From Pseudorhodobacter antarcticus (GTDB lineage Bacteria; Pseudomonadota; Alphaproteobacteria; Rhodobacterales; Rhodobacteraceae): 64,000 bases of DNA. The stretch covers positions 1 to 64,000 of the forward strand of contig CAMAQR010000003.1 in NCBI GenBank assembly GCA_945860375.1, in the 5' to 3' direction. The translations under genes were made by a program, and so were the position numbers. Position 1 is the stretch's first letter. Every line of letters starts with the position of its first letter. This document shows, piece after piece, positions 50,254-58,530 of the stretch. Below the pieces are notes generated by a model that worked only from the letters and a program-made list of their open reading frames with translations, was not told where the DNA came from and ran no database searches.

Positions 50254-50930
50254 GGTGCTGCTTCAAACTCGGCGCGGGTGATGCGGCGGAATTGCACGCG
50301 GTCACCGACATCAAACAGGAAGGGATGTGTCGGGTCAGCCGTCAGAATGCGGGTCGGAGAGCGGCCAATGATCCACCAGCCTGTGGGCATGGTCAGGGTG
50401 GTCACAAGGCATTGCGCCCCCGCGATAATCACGCTGCCTGCCGCCACGCCGCGCACCGGCGCGGGTTTGCGCGGCAGTTGGATCTGCGCCGGCACGCCAC
50501 CCAGATAGGCATAGCCGGGGGCAAAGCCGTACATGGCGACGGTGTAATTCCCGGCCAGATGGGCGTTGATGACGGCCTCGGGGGTCATGCCGGATTGGCG
50601 GGCGACCTCGGCCAGATCGGGGGCCAGATCGGGGGCCAGATCATCGTCATAGCAGACCAGAGCCTGTTGCAGACCTTGGGTTTTCCGGGTGGTTTCCGGC
50701 TGGTTCAGAAGGCGGCGCAGATGGGCCTCGACCCGCGCATGATCGGTTTGCAGCGGGTCGAAATCGACCAGCAGGCTGACAAAGGCCGGGATCGCTTCGG
50801 TGACGCCGGGGCAGGGGTGGGCGGTCAGGGTGGCGTCAAGGTGCAGCACCGCATCATGGGCCGCATCCGACAGCGTGTCAGCGAAATCCACCAGCAGTGC
50901 ATGATCGGCGACGGGGCGAAACTGCGGCAT
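50250..50930 (-). CDS. pxpB: 5-oxoprolinase subunit B (KipI-like)
   Basis: A 226-residue KipI/PxpB protein with ADHALLVDFAD near the N terminus, HLAGNYTVAMYGFAPGYAYLGG as the central motif and PTGWWIIGRSPTRIL near the C terminus. A short in-frame duplication gives APDLAPDLAPDLAE at about residue 98, coded by nearly three copies of a 12-bp repeat. It probably lies in a surface loop. It follows pxpA by 3 bp and overlaps pxpC by 4 bp. Confidence 0.9.
   Translation of the reverse strand: MPQFRPVADHALLVDFADTLSDAAHDAVLHLDATLTAHPCPGVTEAIPAFVSLLVDFDPLQTDHARVEAHLRRLLNQPETTRKTQGLQQALVCYDDDLAPDLAPDLAEVARQSGMTPEAVINAHLAGNYTVAMYGFAPGYAYLGGVPAQIQLPRKPAPVRGVAAGSVIIAGAQCLVTTLTMPTGWWIIGRSPTRILTADPTHPFLFDVGDRVQFRRITRAEFEAAP
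50610..50643 (-). repeat. 12-bp in-frame tandem repeat inside pxpB
   Basis: The unit GGCCAGATCGGG (plus strand) occurs 2.8 times and encodes a repeated Leu-Ala-Pro-Asp unit in PxpB. Because 12 is a multiple of 3, copy changes keep the frame. Confidence 0.8.
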
Positions 50931-50933
50931 CGG

Positions 50934-51695
50934 TCAGCGCAGGAAAGGCGCAAGGCCAATGCCCGCCGCCGTCAGCCGCGCGCGGATCAGTTGCGCCATC
51001 TGCACCGCACTGGGATTGTCGCCATGCACGCAGATCGACTGCGCGGCCAGCGGGATAGGATCGCCGTTCAGCACCGGCATCAACCCGGAGTCGAGGAACG
51101 CCAGCAAGCGGGTGGCGGCGGCTTCGGCATCATGGATCACCGCGCCGGGCTGGCTGCGGGGCAGCAGTTGGCCGTTGGATTGATAAGCGCGGTCGGCGAA
51201 GATTTCCGAGAACACCGGAACCTGTGCGGCACGGGCAACCTGTTCCAGCACCGTGCCCGAAATCGCAAGGATCGCCAGATGCGGAGACATCGCTTGCACT
51301 GCCGCGACGATGGCCTTTGACACCTCAAGGTCGGCAGCGGCCAGATTTGCCAAAGCGCCGTGCGGTTTGACATAGGCCACCCGCGCGCCAGCCAGTGCGG
51401 CCACCCCCTGCAGCGCGCCGATCTGGGCGGCAACCATGCGGCCAATTTCGACCGGGGCCATCGGGATCACACGTCGGCCAAAGCCCATCGGGTCATTGTA
51501 GCCGGGATGCGCCCCCACGATCACGCCGCGCGCAGTGGCCAGTTTCAGGGTCTGGTACATCGTTTCGGGGTCGCTGGCATGGCCACCGCAGGCGATATTG
51601 GCGCTGGTCACGATGTTGAGCATCGCGTCGTCGTCGCCCATCGACCACGCACCGAAACCCTCTCCCAAGTCTGAATTCAGGTCGATCTGGATCAT
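50934..51695 (-). CDS. pxpA: 5-oxoprolinase subunit A (LamB/YcsF family)
   Basis: A 253-residue LamB/YcsF protein. IDLNSDLGEGFGAWSMGDD at the N terminus and TSANIACGGHASDP contain the conserved Asp, His and Gly cluster of the active site. GAHPGYNDPMGFGRRVIPM and SICVHGDNPSAVQMAQLIR complete the family motifs. With pxpB and pxpC it converts 5-oxoproline to glutamate using ATP, a housekeeping repair and nutrient-salvage step. It is the first gene of pxpABC and divergent from the MYG1 gene. Confidence 0.92.
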   Translation of the reverse strand: MIQIDLNSDLGEGFGAWSMGDDDAMLNIVTSANIACGGHASDPETMYQTLKLATARGVIVGAHPGYNDPMGFGRRVIPMAPVEIGRMVAAQIGALQGVAALAGARVAYVKPHGALANLAAADLEVSKAIVAAVQAMSPHLAILAISGTVLEQVARAAQVPVFSEIFADRAYQSNGQLLPRSQPGAVIHDAEAAATRLLAFLDSGLMPVLNGDPIPLAAQSICVHGDNPSAVQMAQLIRARLTAAGIGLAPFLR

Positions 51696-51806
51696 CTGCT
51701 GCGGCCCTTGCCCCGGTTTGCGGCCATGTTAGGCCAAGCCTGCACGGTTTGCCAATGCCAAGCCGTTGTGGCAAAGCCTGCGCGATCCCATGAAAAGGCA
51801 CAGCCC

Positions 51807-52736
51807 ATGATCCCCACCTATCTTGTCACCCATTCCGGTGGGTTTCATGCCGACGAGTTGATGTCGAGCGTGGTGCTGACCCGGCTTTTCCCCGCTGCGC
51901 TGATTGTGCGCAGCCGGGCCTCCGAATGGATCACGCCGGGCGCGGACCGGATCATCTATGATGTCGGCGGGGCCTATGACGCCGGGCGCCAGATTTTCGA
52001 CCACCATCAGCGCGGCGCGCCTTTGCGGGACGACGGCCAACCGCTCAGTTCCTTCGGGCTGATCTGGCGGCATTATGGGCGTGATTATCTGGCGGCGATG
52101 GCTGTGCCGGACGGGCATGTCGACGCAGTTTATGCGTCCTTTGATGCCAATTTCGTGCTGCCCGTCGATCTGGTCGACAATGGCGCGGTCAGTGTCTCGG
52201 TGGCGGGACCGCTGGCGGCGATGACATTGCCGGGTCTGCTGGAGACGCTGAAACCTGATTTCGACGAGACTGACCCCGAAGCCGAGGATCGGGCCTTTCA
52301 CACAGCCCTGACCATTGCGCGCGCCTTTGCCGAGGCGCGGGTGCAGCGGTCAGCGGCGAAACTGCGGGCGGAATCGATCGTGCTGGCGGCGATTGCGACG
52401 GCTGGTCCGGGGCGGGTTTTGGAACTGCCGCAGGGCATGCCGTTTCGCCCGGCCATCGTGAAGGCCCGCGCAGACCATCTGCTGTTCGTGGTGCATCCGC
52501 GCCAACAGGATTGGTGCGTGACGGGCATTCGGCGCGGCGAAGACGGCTTTGCCCTGCGCGCCGATCTGCCCGCGACCTGGGCCGGGCTGACCCACGGCGA
52601 TCTTGAGGCCGCAAGCGGGGTGGCGGGCGCCAGTTTTTGCCACAACGGCCGCTTTATTGCCGCCGCCAAAACCCGCGAGGCGGCTTTGGCGATGGCTGCA
52701 TTGGCAGTTGCTGCGGCGGAGGAGGCCGGGCTGTAG
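51807..52736 (+). CDS. MYG1-family metal-dependent hydrolase
   Basis: A 309-residue MYG1/UPF0160 protein, a distant DHH-type phosphoesterase. The metal-binding N-terminal motif THSGGFHADELMSSVVL, the conserved YDVGGAYD, the DHHQRG metal ligand and VDLVDNGAV are present. Eukaryotic MYG1 is an exonuclease acting on RNA; bacterial roles are uncharacterised. The ATG at 51807, with AAAAGG in front, matches the family start. It is divergent from pxpA and ends 1 bp before the end of the Sel1-repeat gene on the other strand. Confidence 0.85.
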   Translation: MIPTYLVTHSGGFHADELMSSVVLTRLFPAALIVRSRASEWITPGADRIIYDVGGAYDAGRQIFDHHQRGAPLRDDGQPLSSFGLIWRHYGRDYLAAMAVPDGHVDAVYASFDANFVLPVDLVDNGAVSVSVAGPLAAMTLPGLLETLKPDFDETDPEAEDRAFHTALTIARAFAEARVQRSAAKLRAESIVLAAIATAGPGRVLELPQGMPFRPAIVKARADHLLFVVHPRQQDWCVTGIRRGEDGFALRADLPATWAGLTHGDLEAASGVAGASFCHNGRFIAAAKTREAALAMAALAVAAAEEAGL

Positions 52737-52737
52737 C

Positions 52738-53562
52738 CTAGGGCTTGGGCAAGGCGGCCTTGGCTTCTGCCGCTGCAAGCCAGTCGCGGGCGGCGATCTG
52801 GGCTGCGGCCACTTCTTCGGGGGTGAGCGACGCCTCGATCTGGTCACGCAGGGCAGGGGCTTCGGGATGTGCGCGGGCGGCGGCGATATTGGCAAAGGTA
52901 TAGGCGCGGGGCCTGTCAGCCTCGACGCCGCTGCCAGAGGCCAGCGCCAACGCAACCTCGTAAAGCCCCACTGCGTTGCCTTCGTCGGCGGTTCGGGTGA
53001 AGAGTTCAAACGCCTTGGCTGGGTCTGCCTCTACCGCATTGCCCTGTTTGTAGGATTGGGCGACGAAATTTGTGGCGGCAACATGGTTTTGGTCGGACGC
53101 CAATTGCCAGTACTCCAGCGCCCGGGCCTGATCTTTGGCCACACCGCGCCCTTCGGCATAGGACACACCACAGTTGAATTGCGCGTTGGCCTCGCCCAGA
53201 TCGGCGGCCTGACAGATCAGTTCGGCGCCTTTCTGGAAATCCCGGATCACGGTTTGACCGTCCAGATACATCAGGCCAAGACGGTTCAGGCCCATCGGAC
53301 TGATCTTTTCGGCGGCCAGTTTGTAAAGCGCCGCCGCCTGCGGCAGGTTTGGCGCGGTGCCGATGCCCAGTTCAAACATCCGGCCCAGATAGAAAGCGCC
53401 ATCGCCGTTGCCGGCATCATAAGCCGCCTGAAACTCTTGCGCGGCGCCGGTGGGGTTGTTGGCATCCAATGCCGCAAGCCCGGCAGGAATGTCGGCGAAA
53501 ACCGGGCTGTAGGTGAAAGCAAAAATACAAACAGCGACTGAAAACGGCGCGGTTGGTCGCAT
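52738..53562 (-). CDS. Secreted Sel1-repeat protein
   Basis: A 274-residue protein with a signal peptide (ending YSPVFADIPAG). At least four Sel1-like repeats follow, each about 36 residues with A..YLG.M...G.G pattern: GAFYLGRMFELGIGTAPNL, NRLGLMYLDGQTVIRD, FNCGVSYAEGRGVAKD and NFVAQSYKQGNAVEADP. Such solenoids bind other proteins, often in envelope or stress signalling. The partner is unknown. AAGGAG precedes the ATG at 53562; an upstream in-frame start would disrupt the signal peptide. Confidence 0.85.
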   Translation of the reverse strand: MRPTAPFSVAVCIFAFTYSPVFADIPAGLAALDANNPTGAAQEFQAAYDAGNGDGAFYLGRMFELGIGTAPNLPQAAALYKLAAEKISPMGLNRLGLMYLDGQTVIRDFQKGAELICQAADLGEANAQFNCGVSYAEGRGVAKDQARALEYWQLASDQNHVAATNFVAQSYKQGNAVEADPAKAFELFTRTADEGNAVGLYEVALALASGSGVEADRPRAYTFANIAAARAHPEAPALRDQIEASLTPEEVAAAQIAARDWLAAAEAKAALPKP

Positions 53563-53641
53563 GGGAAATCTCCTTGGGGCGGAACCTTGCAATGCGGAAA
53601 CCGTAGCCCGTCGGCAGATGTTAGACAACTGCGCTGCGTTG

Positions 53642-54136
53642 TCAGATCGGTGCCAGTCGGTGAAAGCCCGCGCGTTCATAGATCAATGCCGCCCCGTCTT
53701 GCTGGCTGATGCCCAGGATCTGCCCGATGAAAACGCAGTGCGAGCCCGCCTCGGTGGCGTTTGTGACCTTGCACGACAGCCCCAGCACTGCGTCCGACAA
53801 CAGTGGCAAGCCGCGCGCATCAGGGTGCCAGTCGCCCAACGCGAATTTGTCGTCCCCCGTCACGCCTGCCATTCCGGCAAAGCGTTGCGCCATGGCGCCA
53901 TCGTCGCCGGGCAGCAGGTTGACGTTGAACAGCCCGCTGTCCTGCACCGCCGCACAGGTGCCGGTGGCACGGTTCAGGCAGACCAGCAGGCTGGGTGGAT
54001 CGGCTGTCACCGAACAGACGGCGGTGGCGGTGATGCCGCGCCGCTGGGTGCCCGCAAGGGCTGTGACAATGGTCACAGCCCCCGGAAAGCGCGCCATGGC
54101 GGCGCGGAAGCTGGCGGCGTCGATGGGCGCGGTCAT
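53642..54136 (-). CDS. Flavin reductase (StyB/indole monooxygenase reductase-like)
   Basis: A 164-residue flavin reductase of the HpaC/StyB type. FRAAMARFPGAVTIVTAL, GITATAVCSVTADPPSLLVCLN and the GLFNVNLL motif are typical; a later DARGLPLLSDAV covers the flavin site edge. It supplies reduced FAD to the monooxygenase encoded just upstream. The ATG at 54136 lies 2 bases beyond the monooxygenase stop boundary (coupled start), and a longer frame upstream lacks homology. It is the last gene of the SDR-StyA-StyB unit. Confidence 0.85.
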   Translation of the reverse strand: MTAPIDAASFRAAMARFPGAVTIVTALAGTQRRGITATAVCSVTADPPSLLVCLNRATGTCAAVQDSGLFNVNLLPGDDGAMAQRFAGMAGVTGDDKFALGDWHPDARGLPLLSDAVLGLSCKVTNATEAGSHCVFIGQILGISQQDGAALIYERAGFHRLAPI

Positions 54137-54137
54137 G

Positions 54138-55370
54138 TCAGGCCGCCTTGAGTTCGGCCAGATAACTGGCGGCGGCGGTTGGGTCGGCAAACCACGGGAA
54201 GAAATCGCGCGGATCGTCAAAGCCGTTGGTCATGCGATGGGCCAGACGCGGTTCGGCGCAAGCGGTGCCCATGATTTCCAGAATGAACGGCGGTGGTGGT
54301 TGCAACATCATGTTGGTCCAGGTGACCACCCATTGCGCGTAATCCCAGAACTGGTTGAAGGTGCCCTGCATCCAGACCTCGTCAAAGGGTTTGTCGCCGT
54401 GGTCCAGAATGCGTTTCAGATAGATCGCGGCGGCTTTGGCGGCGTTGTTCGACCCCTGCCCGGTGATCGGGTCGTTCAGACAGACCGCATCGCCCAGTCC
54501 CAGAACCTTGCGCCCCGAAGGCAGGGTCGCAACCGGGTGGCGGATGGTGGGGGCAAATCGGCCCGCAAGAATGCCATTGTCATCGGTCAGTTGGCAGTTT
54601 TTGGAGCGGTCATATTCCCACGGCAGGAAGGTTTTCAGGATGTTCAGCGAGGTTTCAAGATGGTGCGCAGGGGTCTTGACCTCGGCCCAGCAATCCATCG
54701 GGCCGCCGGGGACGCCTTCGAACACCATGATCTCGCAGGGTCCGGTGGTGGTCAGCGCTGGAAAGACGAAATATTCGCCGACGCCGGGGATCAGGTTGAA
54801 CTCCACCGCCGAATGCGGCGCGCGGGGTGTCATGCCGGTTACATAGGTCAGCGCAAGTGCCCGCATTGGCTTGTCATAGGCCGATTTCTGCGCGTCGCGC
54901 GTGAACATGCGGCCGACCTCGCCCTTGCCAGAGGCCACGATGACCAGATCATCTTGCCGCGCATAGGTTTCCAGTTCGGCGATGCCCGCATCCGCGATCA
55001 CCAATTGCCCGCCCAACCGCTGAAATTCTGCCATCCAGCGCGGCACTTTCACGCGTTGATCGACGGAATAGGCGTTGTGATCCAGCCGCGCCGCCCAGTC
55101 GATGACTTTGGTTCCCGATCCATCCGGGTTTGGCACGATGAAGTTGATGCCTTCGACCGGGGGGCAGGTGTGGGACCAAAAGTCCAACCCGAGATCGCGT
55201 TCGTGCTGCACGGCGTTGGAAAACATGCACTGGCTGGACAGCACGCGGCCCGTCGCGATGTCTTCGGCGGTGCGGTTTTGGACGATGCGGACATGGCGGC
55301 CCGCCTGCAACAAGCCGATGCCCAGTTGCAGGCCCGACTGACCGCCGCCGATGATGGTGATGTTTCGCAT
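54138..55370 (-). CDS. Styrene/indole monooxygenase, StyA-like flavoprotein
   Basis: A 410-residue FAD-dependent monooxygenase of group E (StyA is about 415 residues). IIGGGQSGLQLGIGLL is the FAD loop, VLSSQCMFSNAVQHERDLGLDFW matches the StyA N-terminal substrate domain, and LGLGDAVCLNDPITGQGSNNAAKAA is the second FAD motif with the conserved Asp. It uses FADH2 from the flavin reductase encoded next to epoxidise styrene or indole-type aromatics. With the upstream SDR and divergent AraC regulator the arrangement resembles described indole-degradation clusters of Acinetobacter and Cupriavidus. GGGGG precedes the ATG at 55370. Confidence 0.85.
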   Translation of the reverse strand: MRNITIIGGGQSGLQLGIGLLQAGRHVRIVQNRTAEDIATGRVLSSQCMFSNAVQHERDLGLDFWSHTCPPVEGINFIVPNPDGSGTKVIDWAARLDHNAYSVDQRVKVPRWMAEFQRLGGQLVIADAGIAELETYARQDDLVIVASGKGEVGRMFTRDAQKSAYDKPMRALALTYVTGMTPRAPHSAVEFNLIPGVGEYFVFPALTTTGPCEIMVFEGVPGGPMDCWAEVKTPAHHLETSLNILKTFLPWEYDRSKNCQLTDDNGILAGRFAPTIRHPVATLPSGRKVLGLGDAVCLNDPITGQGSNNAAKAAAIYLKRILDHGDKPFDEVWMQGTFNQFWDYAQWVVTWTNMMLQPPPPFILEIMGTACAEPRLAHRMTNGFDDPRDFFPWFADPTAAASYLAELKAA

Positions 55371-55393
55371 AAGTAACCCCCTGAGTTTATGAT

Positions 55394-56158
55394 TTATGAC
55401 ATCAGCTTTGGAATGGCGGGCACGGCTTGTTCCGGCCCCATCGCGGAATAACCGCCGTCCACGCAGATATCGGTTCCGGTGATGAAACTGGCGCTGTCCG
55501 AACACAGGAACAGCACGGCTGCGGCCACTTCTTCGGGATGGGCCACGCGGCCCAGCAGATGAAAGGGTGCGGCCACGGCGTCGGTTTTGGCGCGGTTGCC
55601 GCCGGTCAACTGATCCATGATATTTGACCACGTCCAGCCCGGCGACACCGCGTTGACGCGAATGCCATCGGGCGCAAGGTCCATCGCTTGGCTGCGGGTC
55701 AGTTGCAGAATGGCGGCCTTGGACACCGGATAAAGCCAGCGGCCCGTCTGAGCCACCCGCGACGAGATGGAGCCAAAATTGACGATCGCGCCCTTGGTTT
55801 TCGTCAGTTCCGCCCGCGCGGCCTGCATCAGCATCACCGATCCGACGATGTTGATATCCAACGCCTCCAGCCACTGGCTGCGGGTGGAATCCGCACCGTT
55901 GTCGAGATAAGAGCAGGCGACGTTGACCAGAAAATCTATGCGGCCAAACTTGGCGAGCGTGGCCGCAACCAAAGCGGCGATCTGCGCATCGTCGCGCAGG
56001 TCTGTCTGGCAAAACGCCACCCCATCGGATTCTGGCGCGGGCGCAATATCGGCCACCATCACCCGCACCCCGGCATCGCGAAACGCTGCCACCACCGCTT
56101 GGCCGATTTTGGTGGCCCCACCCGGCACAATTGCCACTTTCCCCGCCAAGCCCTGCAT
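55394..56158 (-). CDS. SDR-family oxidoreductase of the indole/styrene cluster
   Basis: A 254-residue short-chain dehydrogenase. The cofactor region GKVAIVPGGATKIGQAVV has a changed TGxxxGxG (PGGATKIG), VADIAP gives the NAD-type Asp, and the catalytic Ser is in FGSISS. The Tyr-Lys pair is in WLYPVSKAA, and the C terminus carries GTDICVDGGYSAMGP. In indole clusters a similar SDR oxidises the hydroxylated indoline/dihydrodiol formed by the monooxygenase; that assignment is by context. It is the first gene of the minus-strand operon, 23 bp ahead of the StyA-like gene. Confidence 0.8.
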   Translation of the reverse strand: MQGLAGKVAIVPGGATKIGQAVVAAFRDAGVRVMVADIAPAPESDGVAFCQTDLRDDAQIAALVAATLAKFGRIDFLVNVACSYLDNGADSTRSQWLEALDINIVGSVMLMQAARAELTKTKGAIVNFGSISSRVAQTGRWLYPVSKAAILQLTRSQAMDLAPDGIRVNAVSPGWTWSNIMDQLTGGNRAKTDAVAAPFHLLGRVAHPEEVAAAVLFLCSDSASFITGTDICVDGGYSAMGPEQAVPAIPKLMS

Positions 56159-56326
56159 TTTCCGCCCCTTGATCCTTTGAACTTGAAAGAGACTGTGCCT
56201 GCTGCTGTGCCCGCGCTATCCGGCAAGCGGGACGACTATCCGAAAAACGAAAAAATCGTCACGGGCGGCCCCTATTTTGCGAATTCCATGCTAGGCTTGC
56301 CCCGTTGCCATTCGAGGGGGGAAGGC

Positions 56327-57337
56327 ATGCAGTTCACTGGCCCGCAGATCACTGGCCCGCAGCCCTTGGGCGCGCATGTGTTGTTTCAGACCGCCGATCT
56401 GGACGAGGCGCGCGACCGCGTGGCGGCGGTGTTTTGCCCGCATCGCTTGGACACCATCGGACGCGAGGCGATGGACGCGCGCCATCATCATGTGACGGGG
56501 GAACGGCTGTCGCTGAATTACATTCAGTATGGGGCAAAAACCTTGATCGCGCCGGGGGAATTGGACCGGTTCTATCTGCTGCAAATCCCGCTTTGCGGTG
56601 GGGCGGCCATCGTCAACGGCAATGATCGCTATTACTCCAACCCCGCGCGCGCGGCGGTGCTGAACCCGCATTTGCCAACCACAATGATCTGGGAGGCAGG
56701 CACGCGGCAAATTCTGGTGCAAATTGACCGTCGCGCCATGCAAGACCACCTGTCAGAACAGCTTGGCAGCAGTGCCGAGCGGCCCCTGACCTTCACCGGC
56801 GCGCTGGATCTGACCCAAGGGGCGGGGGCAGCCTTGCGGCATCTGGTGTTGTATCTGGTGGCAGAGGCGGATGCGGGCAAGGCCCCGATCGGCGCGGGGC
56901 TGATGGGGCGGGCGGTGGAAAGTGCGGTTCTGTCGGGGCTGCTGGAGGCGCATCAACACGACCATGCGGCGCATCTGGGCCGCAGCCGGGCCGCCCCGCG
57001 TCCGCGCCACATGCGGCTGGCCGAGGGGTTCATTGAGGCGCATCTGGATCAACCGCTGACGCTTGAAACCATCGCGGCGGCGGCGGGGATCAGCCCGCGC
57101 GGGTTGCAGATGGCGTTCCGCCAGCACCGTGGCACCACGCCTTTGGGATTCTGGCGCGACCGCCGACTGGCCTGCGCCCATGCCGATCTGATGGCGGATT
57201 CGGCCAGCGTGACGGATGTGGCCCTGCGCTGGGGCTTTGCGCATTTCGGGCGGTTTTCGGGGGCCTATCGCGCCCGCTATGGGCTTTCCCCGCGCGATAC
57301 GCTGCGTGCCGGGCGGGCCGACGGGTATCAGGACTGA
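56327..57337 (+). CDS. AraC-family regulator of the indole/styrene cluster
   Basis: A 336-residue AraC protein. The N-terminal AraC-binding-like sensor domain (residues 1 to about 210) includes LSLNYIQYGAKTLIAPGELDRFYLLQIPL. The C-terminal pair of helix-turn-helix motifs begins at about 225 (AEGFIEAHLDQPLTLETIA, then FGRFSGAYRARYGLSPRDTL). GAGGGGGGAAGGC precedes the ATG at 56327. The frame is open much further upstream, but that part is antisense to the SDR gene. Its divergent placement matches the AraC regulators of indole oxidation gene clusters, where indole or a derivative is the inducer. Confidence 0.85.
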   Translation: MQFTGPQITGPQPLGAHVLFQTADLDEARDRVAAVFCPHRLDTIGREAMDARHHHVTGERLSLNYIQYGAKTLIAPGELDRFYLLQIPLCGGAAIVNGNDRYYSNPARAAVLNPHLPTTMIWEAGTRQILVQIDRRAMQDHLSEQLGSSAERPLTFTGALDLTQGAGAALRHLVLYLVAEADAGKAPIGAGLMGRAVESAVLSGLLEAHQHDHAAHLGRSRAAPRPRHMRLAEGFIEAHLDQPLTLETIAAAAGISPRGLQMAFRQHRGTTPLGFWRDRRLACAHADLMADSASVTDVALRWGFAHFGRFSGAYRARYGLSPRDTLRAGRADGYQD

Positions 57338-57408
57338 TCTGAGCCATATCCAAATCAACCCGCGCTGGCTATCGTGCCGCTGCCGCCGCAGTTTTCCAAA
57401 GGGTTGAA

Positions 57409-58413
57409 ATGAAGCGTTTTGCCTGCCCAACCTGCGGCAACGAGGTTCATTTTGAGAACTTTGCCTGTGTCCAATGTGGCGCGGGCTTTGGCTTTGATCC
57501 CGAAACGCTGCAAATGCAGGGTGTGCATGAAGGCGCTGTGCTGTGCCGGAATTCTGCGGTGGCCGGGTGCAATTGGCTGACGCAGGACGGTTTTTGCATC
57601 GCCTGCCAACACAACCATGTCGTGCCAGACCCCAATTTTGCCAGCAATTCGGCGCGTTGGGCCGGGATTGAATTGGCCAAACGGCAGTTGGTTTATGCCT
57701 TGCTGCGCTGGTCCTTGCCACATCCGACGCGGGCGCAATCGCCCGAAGGACTGGCATTTGATTTTCTGGCCGAACGCCAAAACAGCGACGGCAGCACGCT
57801 GCGGGTTGAAACGGGACATCACAACGGTCTGATCACGCTCAATCTGGCCGAGGGCGATGATCTGCTGCGCGCGGCCCAGAGGCAGGCAATGGCGGAACCT
57901 TATCGCACCGTCATTGGTGATTTGCGGCACGAGATCGGGCATTATTATTGGGCCATGCTGGTGCGGGGGCCAGCGTTGACCGCGTTTCGCGATCTCTTTG
58001 GCGACGAGCGTCTGGACTACACGCAGGCGCTGCAGAACCATTATGCCGGCGGTCCCCCGACAGATTGGCCGCAATCGCACATCAGCGCCTATGCCTCTTC
58101 CCATCCCTGGGAGGATTTTGCGGAAACATGGGCACATTGGATGCATATCACCGACGGTCTGGAAACCTGCAACGCTTATGGCATCGCGTTGGACGGGCAA
58201 GCGGTGCGGCCGCTGGGCGATCCCTATGCCACACAGGATGTACAGGCGATGATCGACGTCTGGGTGCCGGTCAGCGTGGCGTTGAACAGCATGAACAGGG
58301 GCATGGGCCAACCTGACCTTTATCCGTTTGTGCTGTCGGCCCGGGTGATCGAAAAGCTGCGCTTCATTCAGGGTCTGATTCAGGGTGCAGCGTTGGGGAT
58401 GCCTGTTTTATAG
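57409..58413 (+). CDS. Zinc-ribbon putative zinc metallopeptidase (DUF2248-type)
   Basis: A 334-residue protein. The N-terminal zinc ribbon has CPTCGNEVHFENFACVQCG and a second Cys cluster (CRNSAVAGCNWL, FCIACQHN). The metallopeptidase core has DLRHEIGHYYW, an HExxH motif at residues 174-178, and DFAETWAHWMH, which supplies further ligands. The substrate is unknown. In many proteobacteria the gene lies next to the transglutaminase/ATP-grasp/alpha-E genes, as here, so it probably processes the peptide or protein made by that system. ATG at 57409 has AAGGGTTGAA upstream. Confidence 0.85.
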   Translation: MKRFACPTCGNEVHFENFACVQCGAGFGFDPETLQMQGVHEGAVLCRNSAVAGCNWLTQDGFCIACQHNHVVPDPNFASNSARWAGIELAKRQLVYALLRWSLPHPTRAQSPEGLAFDFLAERQNSDGSTLRVETGHHNGLITLNLAEGDDLLRAAQRQAMAEPYRTVIGDLRHEIGHYYWAMLVRGPALTAFRDLFGDERLDYTQALQNHYAGGPPTDWPQSHISAYASSHPWEDFAETWAHWMHITDGLETCNAYGIALDGQAVRPLGDPYATQDVQAMIDVWVPVSVALNSMNRGMGQPDLYPFVLSARVIEKLRFIQGLIQGAALGMPVL

Positions 58414-58530
58414 GCGCTTTGGCCCCGAACCCGGCAGGGTTCAGGCGAAAGTGAGCCAAACGGCACAAAGCGCTTTAGGAACGCCGGGGCATGTGGAAAA
58501 AAAAGTCAGCCAGCCTTGAAAGAACTGCAC

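Noticed and set aside
53709..55376. A 555-codon plus-strand frame opposite the StyA-like gene
   Set aside because: It is a shadow of the StyA-like and flavin reductase genes, both supported by complete motifs.
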